Shown piece by piece: positions 1-9,609 of a stretch of 64,000 bases of DNA. The stretch spans positions 3,844,001-3,908,000 of the forward strand of contig NZ_QPER01000001.1 of the NCBI RefSeq assembly GCF_009455635.1, given 5' to 3'. Source of the DNA: Paraburkholderia agricolaris (GTDB lineage Bacteria > Pseudomonadota > Gammaproteobacteria > Burkholderiales > Burkholderiaceae). Position numbers and translations under genes: made by a program. The notes beneath the pieces were generated by a model. That model ran no database searches, was not told the DNA's origin, and saw only the letters and a list, made by a program, of their open reading frames with translations. Each line of letters starts with the position of its first letter. Position 1 is the first letter of the stretch.

Positions 1-129
1 TCACCTAATGTCGCCGTCAAGCTGCGTTTGTATGCCGCCAGTGCTGGGTTCGATCATCCCGGGCAACAGAAATCCGTGCATGGGACCGGACAGAACTGCA
101 ATCGATCGGGTGCCCGGCTGAACCTTCGG

Positions 130-1290
130 TCAGGGCACAGCTCGCCGCCTTTTCAATGCCCGCAGTGGCGCGGTCACGCGCCAACTGGTCGAGGCGAGCA
201 ACTCGGAGATGTTGCCCTGTAGCTTGTCAATTCTTTCGTCGCGAACGCGGAGTTGTTCGTCCTTCTCGCGAAGCTGTTCGTCCTTGCCGTGAAGTTGTTC
301 GCTCTTCTCGCGTAGCTGTTCATTCAACGCATGAAGCTGCTCGTCGACGGCATGCAGTCTTTCCTCCTTGCTACGCAACTCCGATTCGAGCGTACCGATG
401 TAAGTCCGTGCTTCCGCCAATTCAATCTCCTTGAGCATTGCTGCATCGAACGCCTCTTCGTCGAACTCTTCTGCTGCTCGAATTCGTGGTGCAGGGAAGC
501 GATAAACAAGATGCGGATAGGCTTGCTCCGCGCGCAACCCAATCGCCTGAATCATGTCTTCGACCGCTTCCAGCGCACCAAGACACGTCGGCTGAAGGGA
601 ATCATCGAATGCCAGGTAGCCGCCCGCCGGATGCATCTTGGGCCGAACCACCTCGGTCGAAAATTTCACCGCGGAGTAAATGTCGCAATCGATATGCGCA
701 AGCGTGACCGCAGCAATCTTTTCGAGCAGCGCAGGCGCTGTGTCTTCGAACAACCCCTGCACAGGGATCAGATTCACCAACTGATTCTTCTCGGCAAATG
801 CGCGCAATGCATCGATGGAGGTGTCGTTGAAATCACCCGCGACATGCAGATCACGCGCCACATCCGTCTCTGGCATTCCCTGAAAAGTATCCAGCGCATA
901 GATTCTGGCTTTCATCCCGAGCCGGCGCGCAACGTTCGCCATGAAGACCGCCGAGCCGCCCTTGTAACTCCCGAATTCGACGATATCGCCCTCGACCCCC
1001 GTCAGACCGTATTTCATGATCAGGAACAGGTTCATGAGCTTGTGTTCGGCGACCACGGTCAAGCCCCTCGCCAGCTCCATGCTCTCCCGGTAGATGGGAT
1101 CCTGCTCGATGGCGGAGGCGATTCCTTCGGGAGAATAAAGTCCCCACGATCGTATGTAGCCAGCCGTCACATTTCTGCCGCCGACAACGTTCTTCGACGT
1201 ATTGACGTGGAGCTGTCTGAGCGCGCGCTCGAGCTCGGGTCCATAAGGGCGATTCCTGAGGAGCGAAATTTCGGCAAGATGGGAATTCAC
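130..1290 (-). CDS. TylF/MycF-type O-methyltransferase with C-terminal coiled coil
   Basis: Predicted SAM-dependent methyltransferase of the TylF/macrocin O-methyltransferase family, common in polysaccharide loci, where members methylate sugar hydroxyls. The catalytic half (about residues 60-260) has a GDIVEFGSYKGGSA SAM loop, LDTFQGMPETD, and HIDCDIYSA with its metal/SAM-region acidic residues. Residues about 300-365 form a heptad-repeat coiled coil rich in EQL. The last 25 residues carry SWRVTAPLRAL, a tail I associate with glycan-locus enzymes of Burkholderiales. The start is GTG at 1290. It is transcribed towards the left edge, divergently from gmhA, and probably belongs to an O-antigen unit continuing outside the window. 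The acceptor sugar is unknown. Confidence 0.8.
   Translation of the reverse strand: MNSHLAEISLLRNRPYGPELERALRQLHVNTSKNVVGGRNVTAGYIRSWGLYSPEGIASAIEQDPIYRESMELARGLTVVAEHKLMNLFLIMKYGLTGVEGDIVEFGSYKGGSAVFMANVARRLGMKARIYALDTFQGMPETDVARDLHVAGDFNDTSIDALRAFAEKNQLVNLIPVQGLFEDTAPALLEKIAAVTLAHIDCDIYSAVKFSTEVVRPKMHPAGGYLAFDDSLQPTCLGALEAVEDMIQAIGLRAEQAYPHLVYRFPAPRIRAAEEFDEEAFDAAMLKEIELAEARTYIGTLESELRSKEERLHAVDEQLHALNEQLREKSEQLHGKDEQLREKDEQLRVRDERIDKLQGNISELLASTSWRVTAPLRALKRRRAVP
250..354 (-). repeat. Five degenerate 21-bp tandem repeats encoding coiled-coil heptads
   Basis: Five 21-bp units (starting at 250, 271, 292, 313 and 334) share the core GCTGTTCGTCC and encode successive EQLxxxx heptads in the methyltransferase tail. 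Slippage here would change coiled-coil length without a frameshift. Confidence 0.7.
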
Positions 1291-2021
1291 GGTCCAGGCA
1301 CCTTAGATGTCAATGCATAAAGACTGCTCGCCACGCGCGAAGATACTCCAGCAGACGCAGGGCAGCCGGGTTTGGGGAATGCTTCGTGAAAAGAGACTGT
1401 GGAGCAGCCAAGAGTCTCTGGCGGCCGCCGTTGTGCCACCACCGCAAAAGCAGCATGTCGGGTGCGCAGCGTAAAAACGTTGCTTACGATCTCTGATGTG
1501 TCCGATATAAGAATGATTGACCGTCGGCACGGCCGGTTGTCAGTGTGCCAAGCCCACGACTGCTCCGCAAGTGATCGGCAGCAGCTATCTTGAGAGATTT
1601 ATCGCCTCCGGCCCCGCAAGGATATGGCGGTCGACGTGAGCCTCGATAGCGCGGTCGAGTTCGGTTTAGACTGCGCTGATGACGCGTGCGCACATTGGGC
1701 GAAACCGAAGACCACGCCGCCCCCGAACTAGGCGGAAAGCCGAGTAAGTCATACAATCGATACACCATCGGCGGAAAGCGGCCCTGAATACCTACCCCGC
1801 ATACAAATCCGAACGGCCTTGCCGCAAGGCGATGCGCCGCGCGAGGGGCGGCTTTTCATGCCGGCAAAGCGGGACCAATTTGCTCCCTGCCGCAGCGCGT
1901 TAAACAGCGCCGAAACGTGTCAAAAAATCGCGATTTCCAGTACGCGATGTTTCGCCGTTTCGCGTTTCACACGAACTGTTACATCGATTACGTTTTTGAA
2001 TCAAAGCTGCACCAACTCCCG
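1291..2021. other. Intergenic, no gene seen
   Basis: This 730-bp stretch separates the divergent methyltransferase and gmhA. No open frame shows a recognisable protein or a good ribosome binding site. It should hold both promoters, but I could not assign -35/-10 boxes with confidence. Confidence 0.5.
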
Positions 2022-2639
2022 ATGACTACCCCCATGACAAGTACCAGCCACCTCGTCGATATTCTCCAAACAAACGTCGCCCAATCCATCCAGGCAAAGG
2101 AAGCGCTACTCAAAGATGCCCGTTTGCTTGAAACCTTTTCGAAGGCAACGGCACACGTGATCGAGTGCTACAAGGCGGGAGGGCGGCTTTACATTGCTGG
2201 CAACGGCGGCTCCGCAGCCGACTCGCAGCACCTGGCCGCGGAATTCGTCAGCAAGCTCGCGCGGGACAGAAACCCGCTCCCCGCCGAGTCCCTGACGACT
2301 GATACGTCCATTCTCACCGCGATAGGCAACGATTACGGCTACGAACACGTATTTTCCAGACAATTGATTGCAAAACTGAAGCCCAACGATGTTTTTCTGG
2401 GCATCACGACGTCCGGACAATCGAAGAACATCCTGTCAGCCTTGCAGGTGTGCAAGGAAGTTGGAGTGAAGTCGATTGTCTTCACCGGCTTTGGCGGGGG
2501 CGCAGCCGCAACGCTGGCGGACTATCCGTTGATCGCCCCCGGCGACCGGACCAGCACCATCCAGGAGTTGCACATTTTGCTGGCGCACAGCGTGTGCGAA
2601 GCGGTCGAACTGGCGCTCTTCCCTGTCGAGACGGTCTGA
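2022..2639 (+). CDS. gmhA: Phosphoheptose isomerase (sedoheptulose 7-phosphate isomerase)
   Basis: SIS-domain enzyme converting sedoheptulose 7-phosphate to D-glycero-D-manno-heptose 7-phosphate, the first step to LPS heptose. The diagnostic segment GNGGSAADSQHLAAEF gives the phosphate-binding loop and catalytic Glu; ITTSGQSKNI and ELHILLAHSVCE give further substrate loops and the catalytic His. The open frame extends upstream to 1917, but ATG 2022 (or 2034) gives about 205 residues, near the usual family length, and the upstream part has no family similarity. It is separated by 600 bp from the ddh operon, so its pairing with hddC and the heptokinase at 7.5-9.6 kb is by function rather than by operon. 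Confidence 0.88.
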   Translation: MTTPMTSTSHLVDILQTNVAQSIQAKEALLKDARLLETFSKATAHVIECYKAGGRLYIAGNGGSAADSQHLAAEFVSKLARDRNPLPAESLTTDTSILTAIGNDYGYEHVFSRQLIAKLKPNDVFLGITTSGQSKNILSALQVCKEVGVKSIVFTGFGGGAAATLADYPLIAPGDRTSTIQELHILLAHSVCEAVELALFPVETV

Positions 2640-3243
2640 TCCAAGGCGTGACGCGCTCGCCAAGTCCTGCCGTCACGCTCAAAAGACCTGGAGCGGCTGC
2701 AAAATCCACCCTCAATCGCCGGCCAGCATGGGCGGCGCCGCTGCTGATGAGAAACGCTTCACTGGCACGCGCCCCTGCTGTACCATTACGCAGCATCACA
2801 TTTCGCCAGCTTACGTTTAGTTTAATTCGCTTACAAGACCTACGATATTTCGGATGCTGCCGGCTTTGGCGCTTCAGCCATCTTCAGCAAAACAGCCATC
2901 CGCCCGGATGCCCGACTCAAGTCGGATGTCGACATCGCGCCGCACCTTGGGCGAGACGACGCGGGCTGAGGCACCCGATATCAACAGCAGGGAACGGCTC
3001 AAACAGCCTTCTGACGAGCCGCATTACCGCACTCGGCAATCTCCCCGCTTATGTGAGAACGGCGCCTGAATTGTGCTGTGTGGCCCGTGACTCTGATCAT
3101 ACAATCCCGGGATTCGATACCACTACGCGCCGGACTTCCTGAAACGGGAAGTTAGCCATAGCGGCGCGAATTTTTACTTCCGGCGATCGTTAGTAGACAA
3201 TATGGGATTGCCCGATCAATATTTCCGAAGGAGCTATGCTTAG
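2640..3243. other. Intergenic, probable promoter of the ddh operon
   Basis: No supported gene. AAGGAG lies about 12 bp before ddhA, a long spacing. The rest of the 600 bp shows no recognisable protein or repeat and probably contains the operon promoter. Confidence 0.45.
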
Positions 3244-4011
3244 ATGAAAGTTGTATTGCTTGCAGGGGGTCTAGGTACCCGAATTTCGGAAGAGACGTCT
3301 GTCCGTCCAAAGCCGATGGTCGAGGTCGGCGGCAAGCCCATTCTCTGGCATATCATGAAGATTTATGCCGCGCACGGATTGACTGATTTTATTGTTTGTT
3401 GCGGCTACAAAGGATATCTGATCAAGGAATACTTCGCCAACTATTTCTTGCACATGTCCGACGTCACGATCGATCTCGGCAAAAACTCCCTGGAAGTGCA
3501 TCAGAAAAAGGCTGAGCCCTGGCGCGTGACGTTGGTCGACACCGGCGAAACCACGCAGACAGGCGGCCGTCTGCGTCGTGTGCGGGACTATATCGACGGC
3601 GATTTTTGCATGACGTATGGCGACGGTGTGGGCTCCGTCAACATCACTGATTTGCTGTCCTTCCATCGCACGCATGGCAAGCAGGCAACGATGACTGCCG
3701 TTCAGCCTCCAGGCCGGTTTGGCGCGCTGGAGATGAATGGCACGCAAGTCCGTTCCTTCATGGAAAAACCGACCGGCGACGGCGGCTGGATCAATGGTGG
3801 TTTCTTCGTTCTGAATCCGTCTGTGATCGACCTGATCGAAGGCGACGAAACCCTCTGGGAACGTCAACCGCTTGAAGCGCTCGCAAAGAACGATCAGTTG
3901 CAAGCTTACTTCCACCACGGCTTCTGGCAGCCAATGGACACGCTGCGTGACAAGACCCACCTCGAAGAGTTGTGGACGTCGGGCAATGCGCCGTGGAAAA
4001 AGTGGGAGTGA
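3244..4011 (+). CDS. ddhA: Glucose-1-phosphate cytidylyltransferase
   Basis: Makes CDP-D-glucose from glucose 1-phosphate and CTP, the entry to CDP-3,6-dideoxyhexoses (RfbF/DdhA/AscA). The N-terminus has the nucleotidyltransferase signature [12 protein letters not shown] with [13 protein letters not shown], typical of cytidylyltransferases; MTYGDGVG supplies the metal-binding Asp region, and WINGGFFV follows. At 255 residues it is full length. It is the first gene of an eight-gene cluster with gaps or overlaps no larger than 28 bp; ddhB starts 2 bp downstream. Confidence 0.93.
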   Translation: MKVVLLAGGLGTRISEETSVRPKPMVEVGGKPILWHIMKIYAAHGLTDFIVCCGYKGYLIKEYFANYFLHMSDVTIDLGKNSLEVHQKKAEPWRVTLVDTGETTQTGGRLRRVRDYIDGDFCMTYGDGVGSVNITDLLSFHRTHGKQATMTAVQPPGRFGALEMNGTQVRSFMEKPTGDGGWINGGFFVLNPSVIDLIEGDETLWERQPLEALAKNDQLQAYFHHGFWQPMDTLRDKTHLEELWTSGNAPWKKWE

Positions 4012-4013
4012 CG

Positions 4014-5114
4014 ATGGTAGTTGATCCTGCGTTCTGGCGTGGCAAGCGAGTTTTCCTGACCGGCCATACCGGCTTCAAAGGCGGCTGGATGTCGCTGTGG
4101 CTGGCATCCATGGGTGCAAAGCTGGCGGGTTACTCGCTGCAGCCGAGCACGCAACCGAATCTCTTTGAAGCAGCCAACATTGCGCCGCTTCTGGAAGAGA
4201 ACCACATCGGCGACATTTGCGATCGCGAGAAGCTAACGGCCGCCATGGTTGGCTTCCGTCCCGACGTTGTGATTCACATGGCGGCGCAGGCTCTGGTCCG
4301 TCCGTCGTATACGGCACCCGCCGAAACGTACGCGACCAATGTGATGGGCACCGTCCACGTGCTGGATGCCATCCGGCAGTGCAATACGGTCCGCGCCGCA
4401 GTCATGGTTACGTCCGACAAGTGTTATCAGAACAATGAATGGCCCTGGGGCTATCGTGAAAACGAACCCATGGGCGGCTACGACCCGTACAGCAATAGCA
4501 AGGGCTGCGCGGAACTGGTGACGTCGGCCTATCGGCAATCGTTCTTCCCGGCGGAGCGTTACGCGGATCACGGCGTAGCCATTGCGTCCGGACGAGCGGG
4601 CAATGTGATCGGTGGAGGCGACTGGTCTGCGGATCGGCTGGTCCCCGACGCCGTTGCAGCGTTCCAGAAGGGCACGCCGCTGATGATTCGCAGCCCCGGT
4701 GCGATCCGCCCCTGGCAACACGCGCTGGAACCCATCTCGGGGTATCTGGTATTGGCGCAAGCCTTGGCGGATCAAGGCCCCGCATTCTGCGGCGGCTGGA
4801 ACTTCGGCCCCAATGACACGGATGCACGGAGCGTGCGAGAAGTCGTCGAGCTCGTCATCGACAAATGGGGTGGCCCCGCGAGCTGGCAACAGGACGGCGC
4901 TGAACAACCCCACGAAGCCAATTTCCTGAAACTGGATTGCTCGAAAGCTAAACAGCACCTGGGCTGGACGCCGAGCTGGGATTTGTCGAAGGCAATTGAG
5001 GCAACGGTTGCATGGCATCGCGCCAGGATGAGCGGCGAAGACATGCAACAAGTTTGTCTTGCCCAGATTCAAAGCTATTCAGACGCCGCGCAAAAGCGTG
5101 CGGCGAAAAAGTAA
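4014..5114 (+). CDS. ddhB: CDP-glucose 4,6-dehydratase
   Basis: Extended SDR enzyme that converts CDP-glucose to CDP-4-keto-6-deoxyglucose (RfbG/DdhB). The Rossmann motif is [16 protein letters not shown] near the N-terminus, with GHTGFKG characteristic of CDP-glucose dehydratases. The catalytic region is YDPYSNSKG with Tyr and Lys in the YxxxK arrangement, and [12 protein letters not shown] follows. ATG 4014, behind GGGAG, is chosen over an upstream in-frame start that would overlap ddhA by 40 bp; this gives 366 residues, the usual length. Confidence 0.93.
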   Translation: MVVDPAFWRGKRVFLTGHTGFKGGWMSLWLASMGAKLAGYSLQPSTQPNLFEAANIAPLLEENHIGDICDREKLTAAMVGFRPDVVIHMAAQALVRPSYTAPAETYATNVMGTVHVLDAIRQCNTVRAAVMVTSDKCYQNNEWPWGYRENEPMGGYDPYSNSKGCAELVTSAYRQSFFPAERYADHGVAIASGRAGNVIGGGDWSADRLVPDAVAAFQKGTPLMIRSPGAIRPWQHALEPISGYLVLAQALADQGPAFCGGWNFGPNDTDARSVREVVELVIDKWGGPASWQQDGAEQPHEANFLKLDCSKAKQHLGWTPSWDLSKAIEATVAWHRARMSGEDMQQVCLAQIQSYSDAAQKRAAKK

Positions 5115-5142
5115 ATCAAAAGATTCCCAAGAGGTCTCCACT

Positions 5143-6486
5143 ATGGTTATCGACATCATCGATTCTGGCAAACAGGCGCAAGCCGAACTACGTAACAAGA
5201 TCGCAGCGCTCGTTGACGAGTATGCCGCGCTCGCCTATGCGGACAAGCCCTTCGTTCCCGGACAAACAACGATTCCTCCGTCGGGCAAAGTCATCGGTGC
5301 GCCAGAACTCAAGAACATGGTCGAAGCGTCGCTCGACGGCTGGCTGACAACAGGCCGCTTCAACGACGAGTTTGAAAAGCGCCTCGCCCAGTATCTGGGT
5401 GTTAATCACCTGATCACCGTCAACTCGGGCTCCTCGGCCAACCTGGTGGCGTTCAGCACGCTCACGTCGCCGAAGCTCGGCGAGCGCGCGATTCTGCCGG
5501 GCGACGAAGTGATTGGCGTGGCAGCGGGATTCCCGACAACGGTCAATCCGATTCTCCAGTTCGGCGCCGTGCCTGTCTTCGTCGACGTCGAACTCGGCAC
5601 CTACAATATCGACGCATCGAAGATCGAGGCCGCGCTCTCCAGCAAAACCAAGGCCATCATGCTGGCCCACACGCTGGGCAATCCGTACAACCTGGGTGTC
5701 ATCAAGGATATCTGCGAGCGCCACAACCTGTGGTTGATCGAAGACTGCTGCGATGCACTGGGCGCGACCTACAACGGGCAGAAGGTCGGCACGTTCGGCG
5801 ACATCGGCACGCTGAGCTTCTATCCGGCTCACCACATCACCATGGGTGAAGGCGGCGCGGTTTTCACCAACAATCTCGAACTCAAGATGATCGCGGAGTC
5901 GTTCCGCGATTGGGGACGCGACTGCTATTGCGCTCCGGGCAAGGACAACACGTGTAACAAGCGTTTCTGCTGGAAGCTCGGCAACCTGCCCGAAGGATAC
6001 GACCACAAATATACGTATTCGCATCTCGGCTACAACCTGAAGATCACCGACATGCAGGCAGCTTGCGCCTTGTCGCAGCTTGATCGTATCGACGACTTCA
6101 TCGCGAAGCGCCGCGCCAACTTCGACTTCCTGAAGGGGCGTCTCGCGTCCTGCGAGGAGTTCCTGTTGCTGCCGCATGCCACGGAAAACTCCGACCCTTC
6201 CTGGTTCGGCTTCCCGATCACGCTGAAAGACAACGCGCCCGTCAGCCGTCTCGAACTGTTGACCTATCTCGACCAGAACAAGATCGGCACCCGTCTGCTG
6301 TTCGCCGGCAACCTCACGCGCCAGCCGTACATGCTGGGCCGGAACTACCGCGTGGTGGGCGAGCTGACCAACAGCGATATCGTCATGAACCAGACGTTCT
6401 GGCTTGGCATCTATCCGGGGCTGACGTCCGAACACCTCGAATACGTGGCGACCAAGATCGAAAACTACCTTGGCGTAGGGTTCTGA
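5143..6486 (+). CDS. ddhC: CDP-4-keto-6-deoxyglucose 3-dehydrase (E1, PMP/[2Fe-2S])
   Basis: PLP-fold enzyme using pyridoxamine phosphate and a [2Fe-2S] cluster to remove the C3 hydroxyl (RfbH/E1). Two hallmarks are visible in the 447-residue product. The usual PLP lysine is replaced by His (FYPAHH, His230). Cys203, Cys261, Cys263 and Cys271 reproduce the E1 spacing C-X57-C-X-C-X7-C. An E3-type reductase partner is not seen in the window and would have to be supplied elsewhere. It lies 28 bp after ddhB and 2 bp before the next SDR. ATG 5143 has AGAGG upstream. Its product, CDP-4-keto-3,6-dideoxyglucose, is the acceptor for branched-sugar chemistry. Confidence 0.94.
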   Translation: MVIDIIDSGKQAQAELRNKIAALVDEYAALAYADKPFVPGQTTIPPSGKVIGAPELKNMVEASLDGWLTTGRFNDEFEKRLAQYLGVNHLITVNSGSSANLVAFSTLTSPKLGERAILPGDEVIGVAAGFPTTVNPILQFGAVPVFVDVELGTYNIDASKIEAALSSKTKAIMLAHTLGNPYNLGVIKDICERHNLWLIEDCCDALGATYNGQKVGTFGDIGTLSFYPAHHITMGEGGAVFTNNLELKMIAESFRDWGRDCYCAPGKDNTCNKRFCWKLGNLPEGYDHKYTYSHLGYNLKITDMQAACALSQLDRIDDFIAKRRANFDFLKGRLASCEEFLLLPHATENSDPSWFGFPITLKDNAPVSRLELLTYLDQNKIGTRLLFAGNLTRQPYMLGRNYRVVGELTNSDIVMNQTFWLGIYPGLTSEHLEYVATKIENYLGVGF

Positions 6487-6488
6487 GC

Positions 6489-7559
6489 ATGACGTCGCGC
6501 GATGACATGCACGCTTCGCAAAAGCCGTTTCTGGAGATAGCCAGCGCCGACTTTGCAAGGTTGGCGCAGCACATCGACAGCCAGGATTTCGCCGGCAAAA
6601 CCATCCTGGTCTCCGGCGCGACCGGTTTTTTCGGCATGTGGATACTTGCGCTGTTCGCATGGATGCAAAAGACGCGTGACGTTCAGTTCCGCGTGCTTGC
6701 CATTTCGCGCAACCCGCGGAATTTTCAGGCGAGGCATCCCTGGATCGAAGGCGCCGAGTGGTTGCAGTGGATCACCGGCGACATCCAGGATTTCACCTTT
6801 CCCGAGGCAACCGTCGATTGCGTCATTCATGCGGCAACCGATACATCCGCAGCCGCCGGGAGATCGCCGGGCCTGCTGCTGAACTCTATCGTGCGCGGCA
6901 CTGAACGCATTCTTGCTTGCGCCAAGGCCTGCCACGCAAAGCGCATCCTGCTGGTGAGTTCCGGCGGCGCCTATGGCGGACAAGCAGTCGAGACACCTCG
7001 TCTGCTCGAATCTTTGAGAACCGCGCCCTCGACGATGGACCTGGGGAGCGCCTACGGCGAAGGCAAGCGCGTCATGGAGCTCCTCGGGGCGATCCATGCA
7101 CATGAGAACGAGTGCGACGTGGTCATCGCCCGATGCTTCGCATTCGTTGGCGCGGGCCTGCCGCTGGACGGCCACTTTGCGATCGGCAACTTCATCCGCG
7201 ACGCGCTCACGCAGGAGCGGATCGTCATTCGCGGCGATGGCAAGGGCGTTCGCTCCTATCTTTACGCGGCCGATCTTGCTGTCTGGCTGATGCGCCTGCT
7301 GTCAAACGGACAGAACCGGGAAATTTACAACGTCGGTTCTGATCAGGAAGTCACGATCGCGGAACTGGCGCGCCAGGTCATTGCGTCGCTGGCACCGGAG
7401 AAGACTGTCGTTGTCGAAGGTGCCAGCAATAGCCCCGGCGCCGGCAATCGCTACGTCCCGTCAATCGACCAGGCCCGCGAACGGCTCGGCCTGGACGTTT
7501 GGACTCCGTTGCCGCTGGCGATTCACAACACTGCCCTTTGGTCTTCGAAGAACTCATGA
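6489..7559 (+). CDS. Extended SDR: NDP-sugar epimerase/reductase
   Basis: NAD(P)-dependent sugar-nucleotide enzyme. The Rossmann loop SGATGFFGMWIL is near residue 42, HAATDTSAAA follows, and the catalytic pair is in SAYGEGK (YxxxK). Family knowledge allows a 4-reductase, an epimerase, or a YerF-like reductase of the keto group on a branched CDP-sugar. Its place between ddhC and the heptose-type genes, with a ThDP enzyme in the same operon, favours reduction of a newly formed ketone, but this is inference. It ends in an ATGA overlap with hddC. Confidence 0.75.
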   Translation: MTSRDDMHASQKPFLEIASADFARLAQHIDSQDFAGKTILVSGATGFFGMWILALFAWMQKTRDVQFRVLAISRNPRNFQARHPWIEGAEWLQWITGDIQDFTFPEATVDCVIHAATDTSAAAGRSPGLLLNSIVRGTERILACAKACHAKRILLVSSGGAYGGQAVETPRLLESLRTAPSTMDLGSAYGEGKRVMELLGAIHAHENECDVVIARCFAFVGAGLPLDGHFAIGNFIRDALTQERIVIRGDGKGVRSYLYAADLAVWLMRLLSNGQNREIYNVGSDQEVTIAELARQVIASLAPEKTVVVEGASNSPGAGNRYVPSIDQARERLGLDVWTPLPLAIHNTALWSSKNS

Positions 7560-8245
7560 AAGCATTGATACTGTGTGGAGGATTGGGTAGCCGCCTGCGT
7601 AGTGTGATCGGAGCATCGCAAAAGGCAGTGGTCGATATCGACGGGCGCCCCTTCCTTTATTACGTCATCGAACAGCTTGCGAAAGCCGGCATTCGTGACC
7701 TCGTTTTTTGTACTCACTTCCAGTCTGAGCAGGTGGAAAGCGTCGTGGCGGATCTACCCGCCGACCCCGCACGGAACGTAGCAATCGTGCGCGAGCCTTC
7801 TGCGATGGGAACGGGTGGCGCCGTGCTGTACGCGCTGTCCCAGCTTCAGTATGAAGGTCCGTTTATCGCCCTTAATGCGGACACCTATCTTGATGCCAGC
7901 GCCTATCAAAGCGCGGCGGAGGCTGCGCCGCCCGTGATCGTCGTCACGCCGATTGACGATTGCGAGCGGTACGGCGCGGTGCAAATGGATGAGAATCGCC
8001 GGGTTCAAGCCGTGACCGAAAAAGGCAAGATCGGCCCGGGTCTGATCAGCGCCGGCGTTTACGGTCTGCATACTCGCCATCTCACCACCTTCCCTGTCGA
8101 GACGTTATCGATGGAACAGGACATCATTCCAGCGCTGATCTCGCAGCAGCTTCTGACGGCGCAGGTGTATGAGGGTCCTTTCCTGGATATCGGCACGCCT
8201 GACAGCCTGAAATTCATTCGCGAACAAGGTGTGCAGAAACTGTAA
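7556..8245 (+). CDS. hddC: HddC-type sugar-1-phosphate nucleotidyltransferase
   Basis: 229-residue nucleotidyltransferase resembling D-glycero-D-manno-heptose 1-phosphate guanylyltransferase. LCGGLGSRLRSV, with KAVVDIDGRPFLYYV, is the NTP-binding loop; ALNADTYLD is the metal-binding acidic motif; YGAVQMDENRRV and DIGTPDSL are typical of HddC. ATG 7556 overlaps the SDR stop as ATGA and the stop overlaps the kinase start as TAATG. With the adjoining kinase it would activate a heptose or similar sugar as an NDP-sugar; GDP is expected by family. Confidence 0.8.
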   Translation: MKALILCGGLGSRLRSVIGASQKAVVDIDGRPFLYYVIEQLAKAGIRDLVFCTHFQSEQVESVVADLPADPARNVAIVREPSAMGTGGAVLYALSQLQYEGPFIALNADTYLDASAYQSAAEAAPPVIVVTPIDDCERYGAVQMDENRRVQAVTEKGKIGPGLISAGVYGLHTRHLTTFPVETLSMEQDIIPALISQQLLTAQVYEGPFLDIGTPDSLKFIREQGVQKL

Positions 8246-9609
8246 TGAAAGATCATTTCACAAATCTTGTCGTAAACCACAATCAACCCGTCGTGGATGC
8301 GATTGCAGCCATCGAGCGCGGCCCGACCCAGATCGCACTGGTGGTCGACGCAGATGAGGTATTGGTAGGCGTACTCACCAATGGTGACCTGCGGCGCTTC
8401 CTGGTGAACGGCGGCCAAACGTCGACCCCGGTTCGCGAATGCATGAATCGCAAATTCCATGCGCTGCCTCACGGGACTTCGCGCGAAGAACTATTGAAGC
8501 TATTCGATCTGGGCTATAACGCGGTTCCTCTGCTCGATCCGCATGGCAAGCTCGTCGAATTCGCTACTCCGGATTTTTTCCCGCCAGCGAAGGAAGTGGC
8601 GGTGCTGTCGCGCGCAAGGGCGCCAGTGCGTATCAGCTTCTCCGGCGGCGGGACCGACCTCACCTATTACTTCATGAAGAACGGCGGTGTCGTTCTGAAT
8701 GCATCGATCGCACTGTACGCGCACGCCACGCTGATTCCGTCCGCAGGACCGGAAATCAATATCATCTCGCATGATATCGATCGCCACGAGCACTATCCGA
8801 CGCTGCGCAGTCTGCTGGACAGCCTGGATAAGGGGCTTCTGTCCTCCGTGGTGTCGGTGATCCGCCCGGACTTCGGCTTCGATCTGTTTGTGCATTCCGA
8901 CTTCCCGGTAGGCTCCGGCCTCGGCGGCTCGTCCGCCGTGGCAACAAGCGTCGTAGCCGCGTTTAACGAACTGCGGCTGGATAAATGGAGCACCTATGAA
9001 ATCGCCGAACTCGCGTTCCAGGCCGAGCGGCTCTGCTTCGCGATTTCCGGTGGCTGGCAGGATCAATATGCCTCGGCGTTCGGCGGCTTCAACCTGATCG
9101 AATTCGACGGCAAGCGCAACATGGTTCATTCGCTGCGCCTCGAGTCCGCGATCGGCCACGAGCTGGAAGAATGCCTGATACTGTGCAATACCGGCATTGA
9201 GCACAACTCCGGCAAGATCCACGAGCAGCAGCGTGAAGACTTCAACAAGGTCGACCGCAACCAGCAGTTGCTCGATATGGTGGACCTTTGCCGGCGCATG
9301 CACAAACACCTGATTCGCGGCGACCTCAATGATTTCGGCACCAGCCTGCATGAGGCGTGGACAATCAAACATGGCCTGTCGAGCGCAATTAGCGGTAACG
9401 CCCTGGACGCGATCTACCAGGCGGCACTGGATGCCGGCGCGCTGGGCGGCAAGTTGCTGGGCGCGGGCGGCGGTGGCTTCTTCCTGTTCTATGTACAACC
9501 GCGCCACCGCGCTTCGGTGTCGGCCAAGCTCAAATCACTGGGCTGCACATTGAGCACCGTCCGTTTCGAACAAGAAGGCGTAACTTCGTGGAGAACCAAA
9601 GTAGCATGA
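8245..9609 (+). CDS. CBS-pair fused to GHMP kinase (HddA-like heptokinase)
   Basis: 454-residue two-part protein. Residues about 1-120 form a tandem CBS pair (LVGVLTNGDLRRF and YNAVPLLDPHG are CBS core strands). Residues about 130-454 are an HddA-like GHMP kinase: ARAPVRISFSGGGTDL, the ATP loop PVGSGLGGSSA, GGWQDQYASAFGG, and a C-terminal LGAGGGGFFLF. HddA phosphorylates D-glycero-D-manno-heptose 7-phosphate at O1. CBS pairs usually sense adenine nucleotides and in nonulosonate loci are more often attached to the nucleotidyltransferase, so their attachment to the kinase is unusual. It overlaps hddC by one base and the NeuB gene by four. Confidence 0.82.
   Translation: MKDHFTNLVVNHNQPVVDAIAAIERGPTQIALVVDADEVLVGVLTNGDLRRFLVNGGQTSTPVRECMNRKFHALPHGTSREELLKLFDLGYNAVPLLDPHGKLVEFATPDFFPPAKEVAVLSRARAPVRISFSGGGTDLTYYFMKNGGVVLNASIALYAHATLIPSAGPEINIISHDIDRHEHYPTLRSLLDSLDKGLLSSVVSVIRPDFGFDLFVHSDFPVGSGLGGSSAVATSVVAAFNELRLDKWSTYEIAELAFQAERLCFAISGGWQDQYASAFGGFNLIEFDGKRNMVHSLRLESAIGHELEECLILCNTGIEHNSGKIHEQQREDFNKVDRNQQLLDMVDLCRRMHKHLIRGDLNDFGTSLHEAWTIKHGLSSAISGNALDAIYQAALDAGALGGKLLGAGGGGFFLFYVQPRHRASVSAKLKSLGCTLSTVRFEQEGVTSWRTKVA

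Noticed and set aside
5188..6660. A 490-codon open frame antisense to ddhC
   Set aside because: Complete overlap with a gene proven by exact E1 motifs; Arg-rich composition without motifs.
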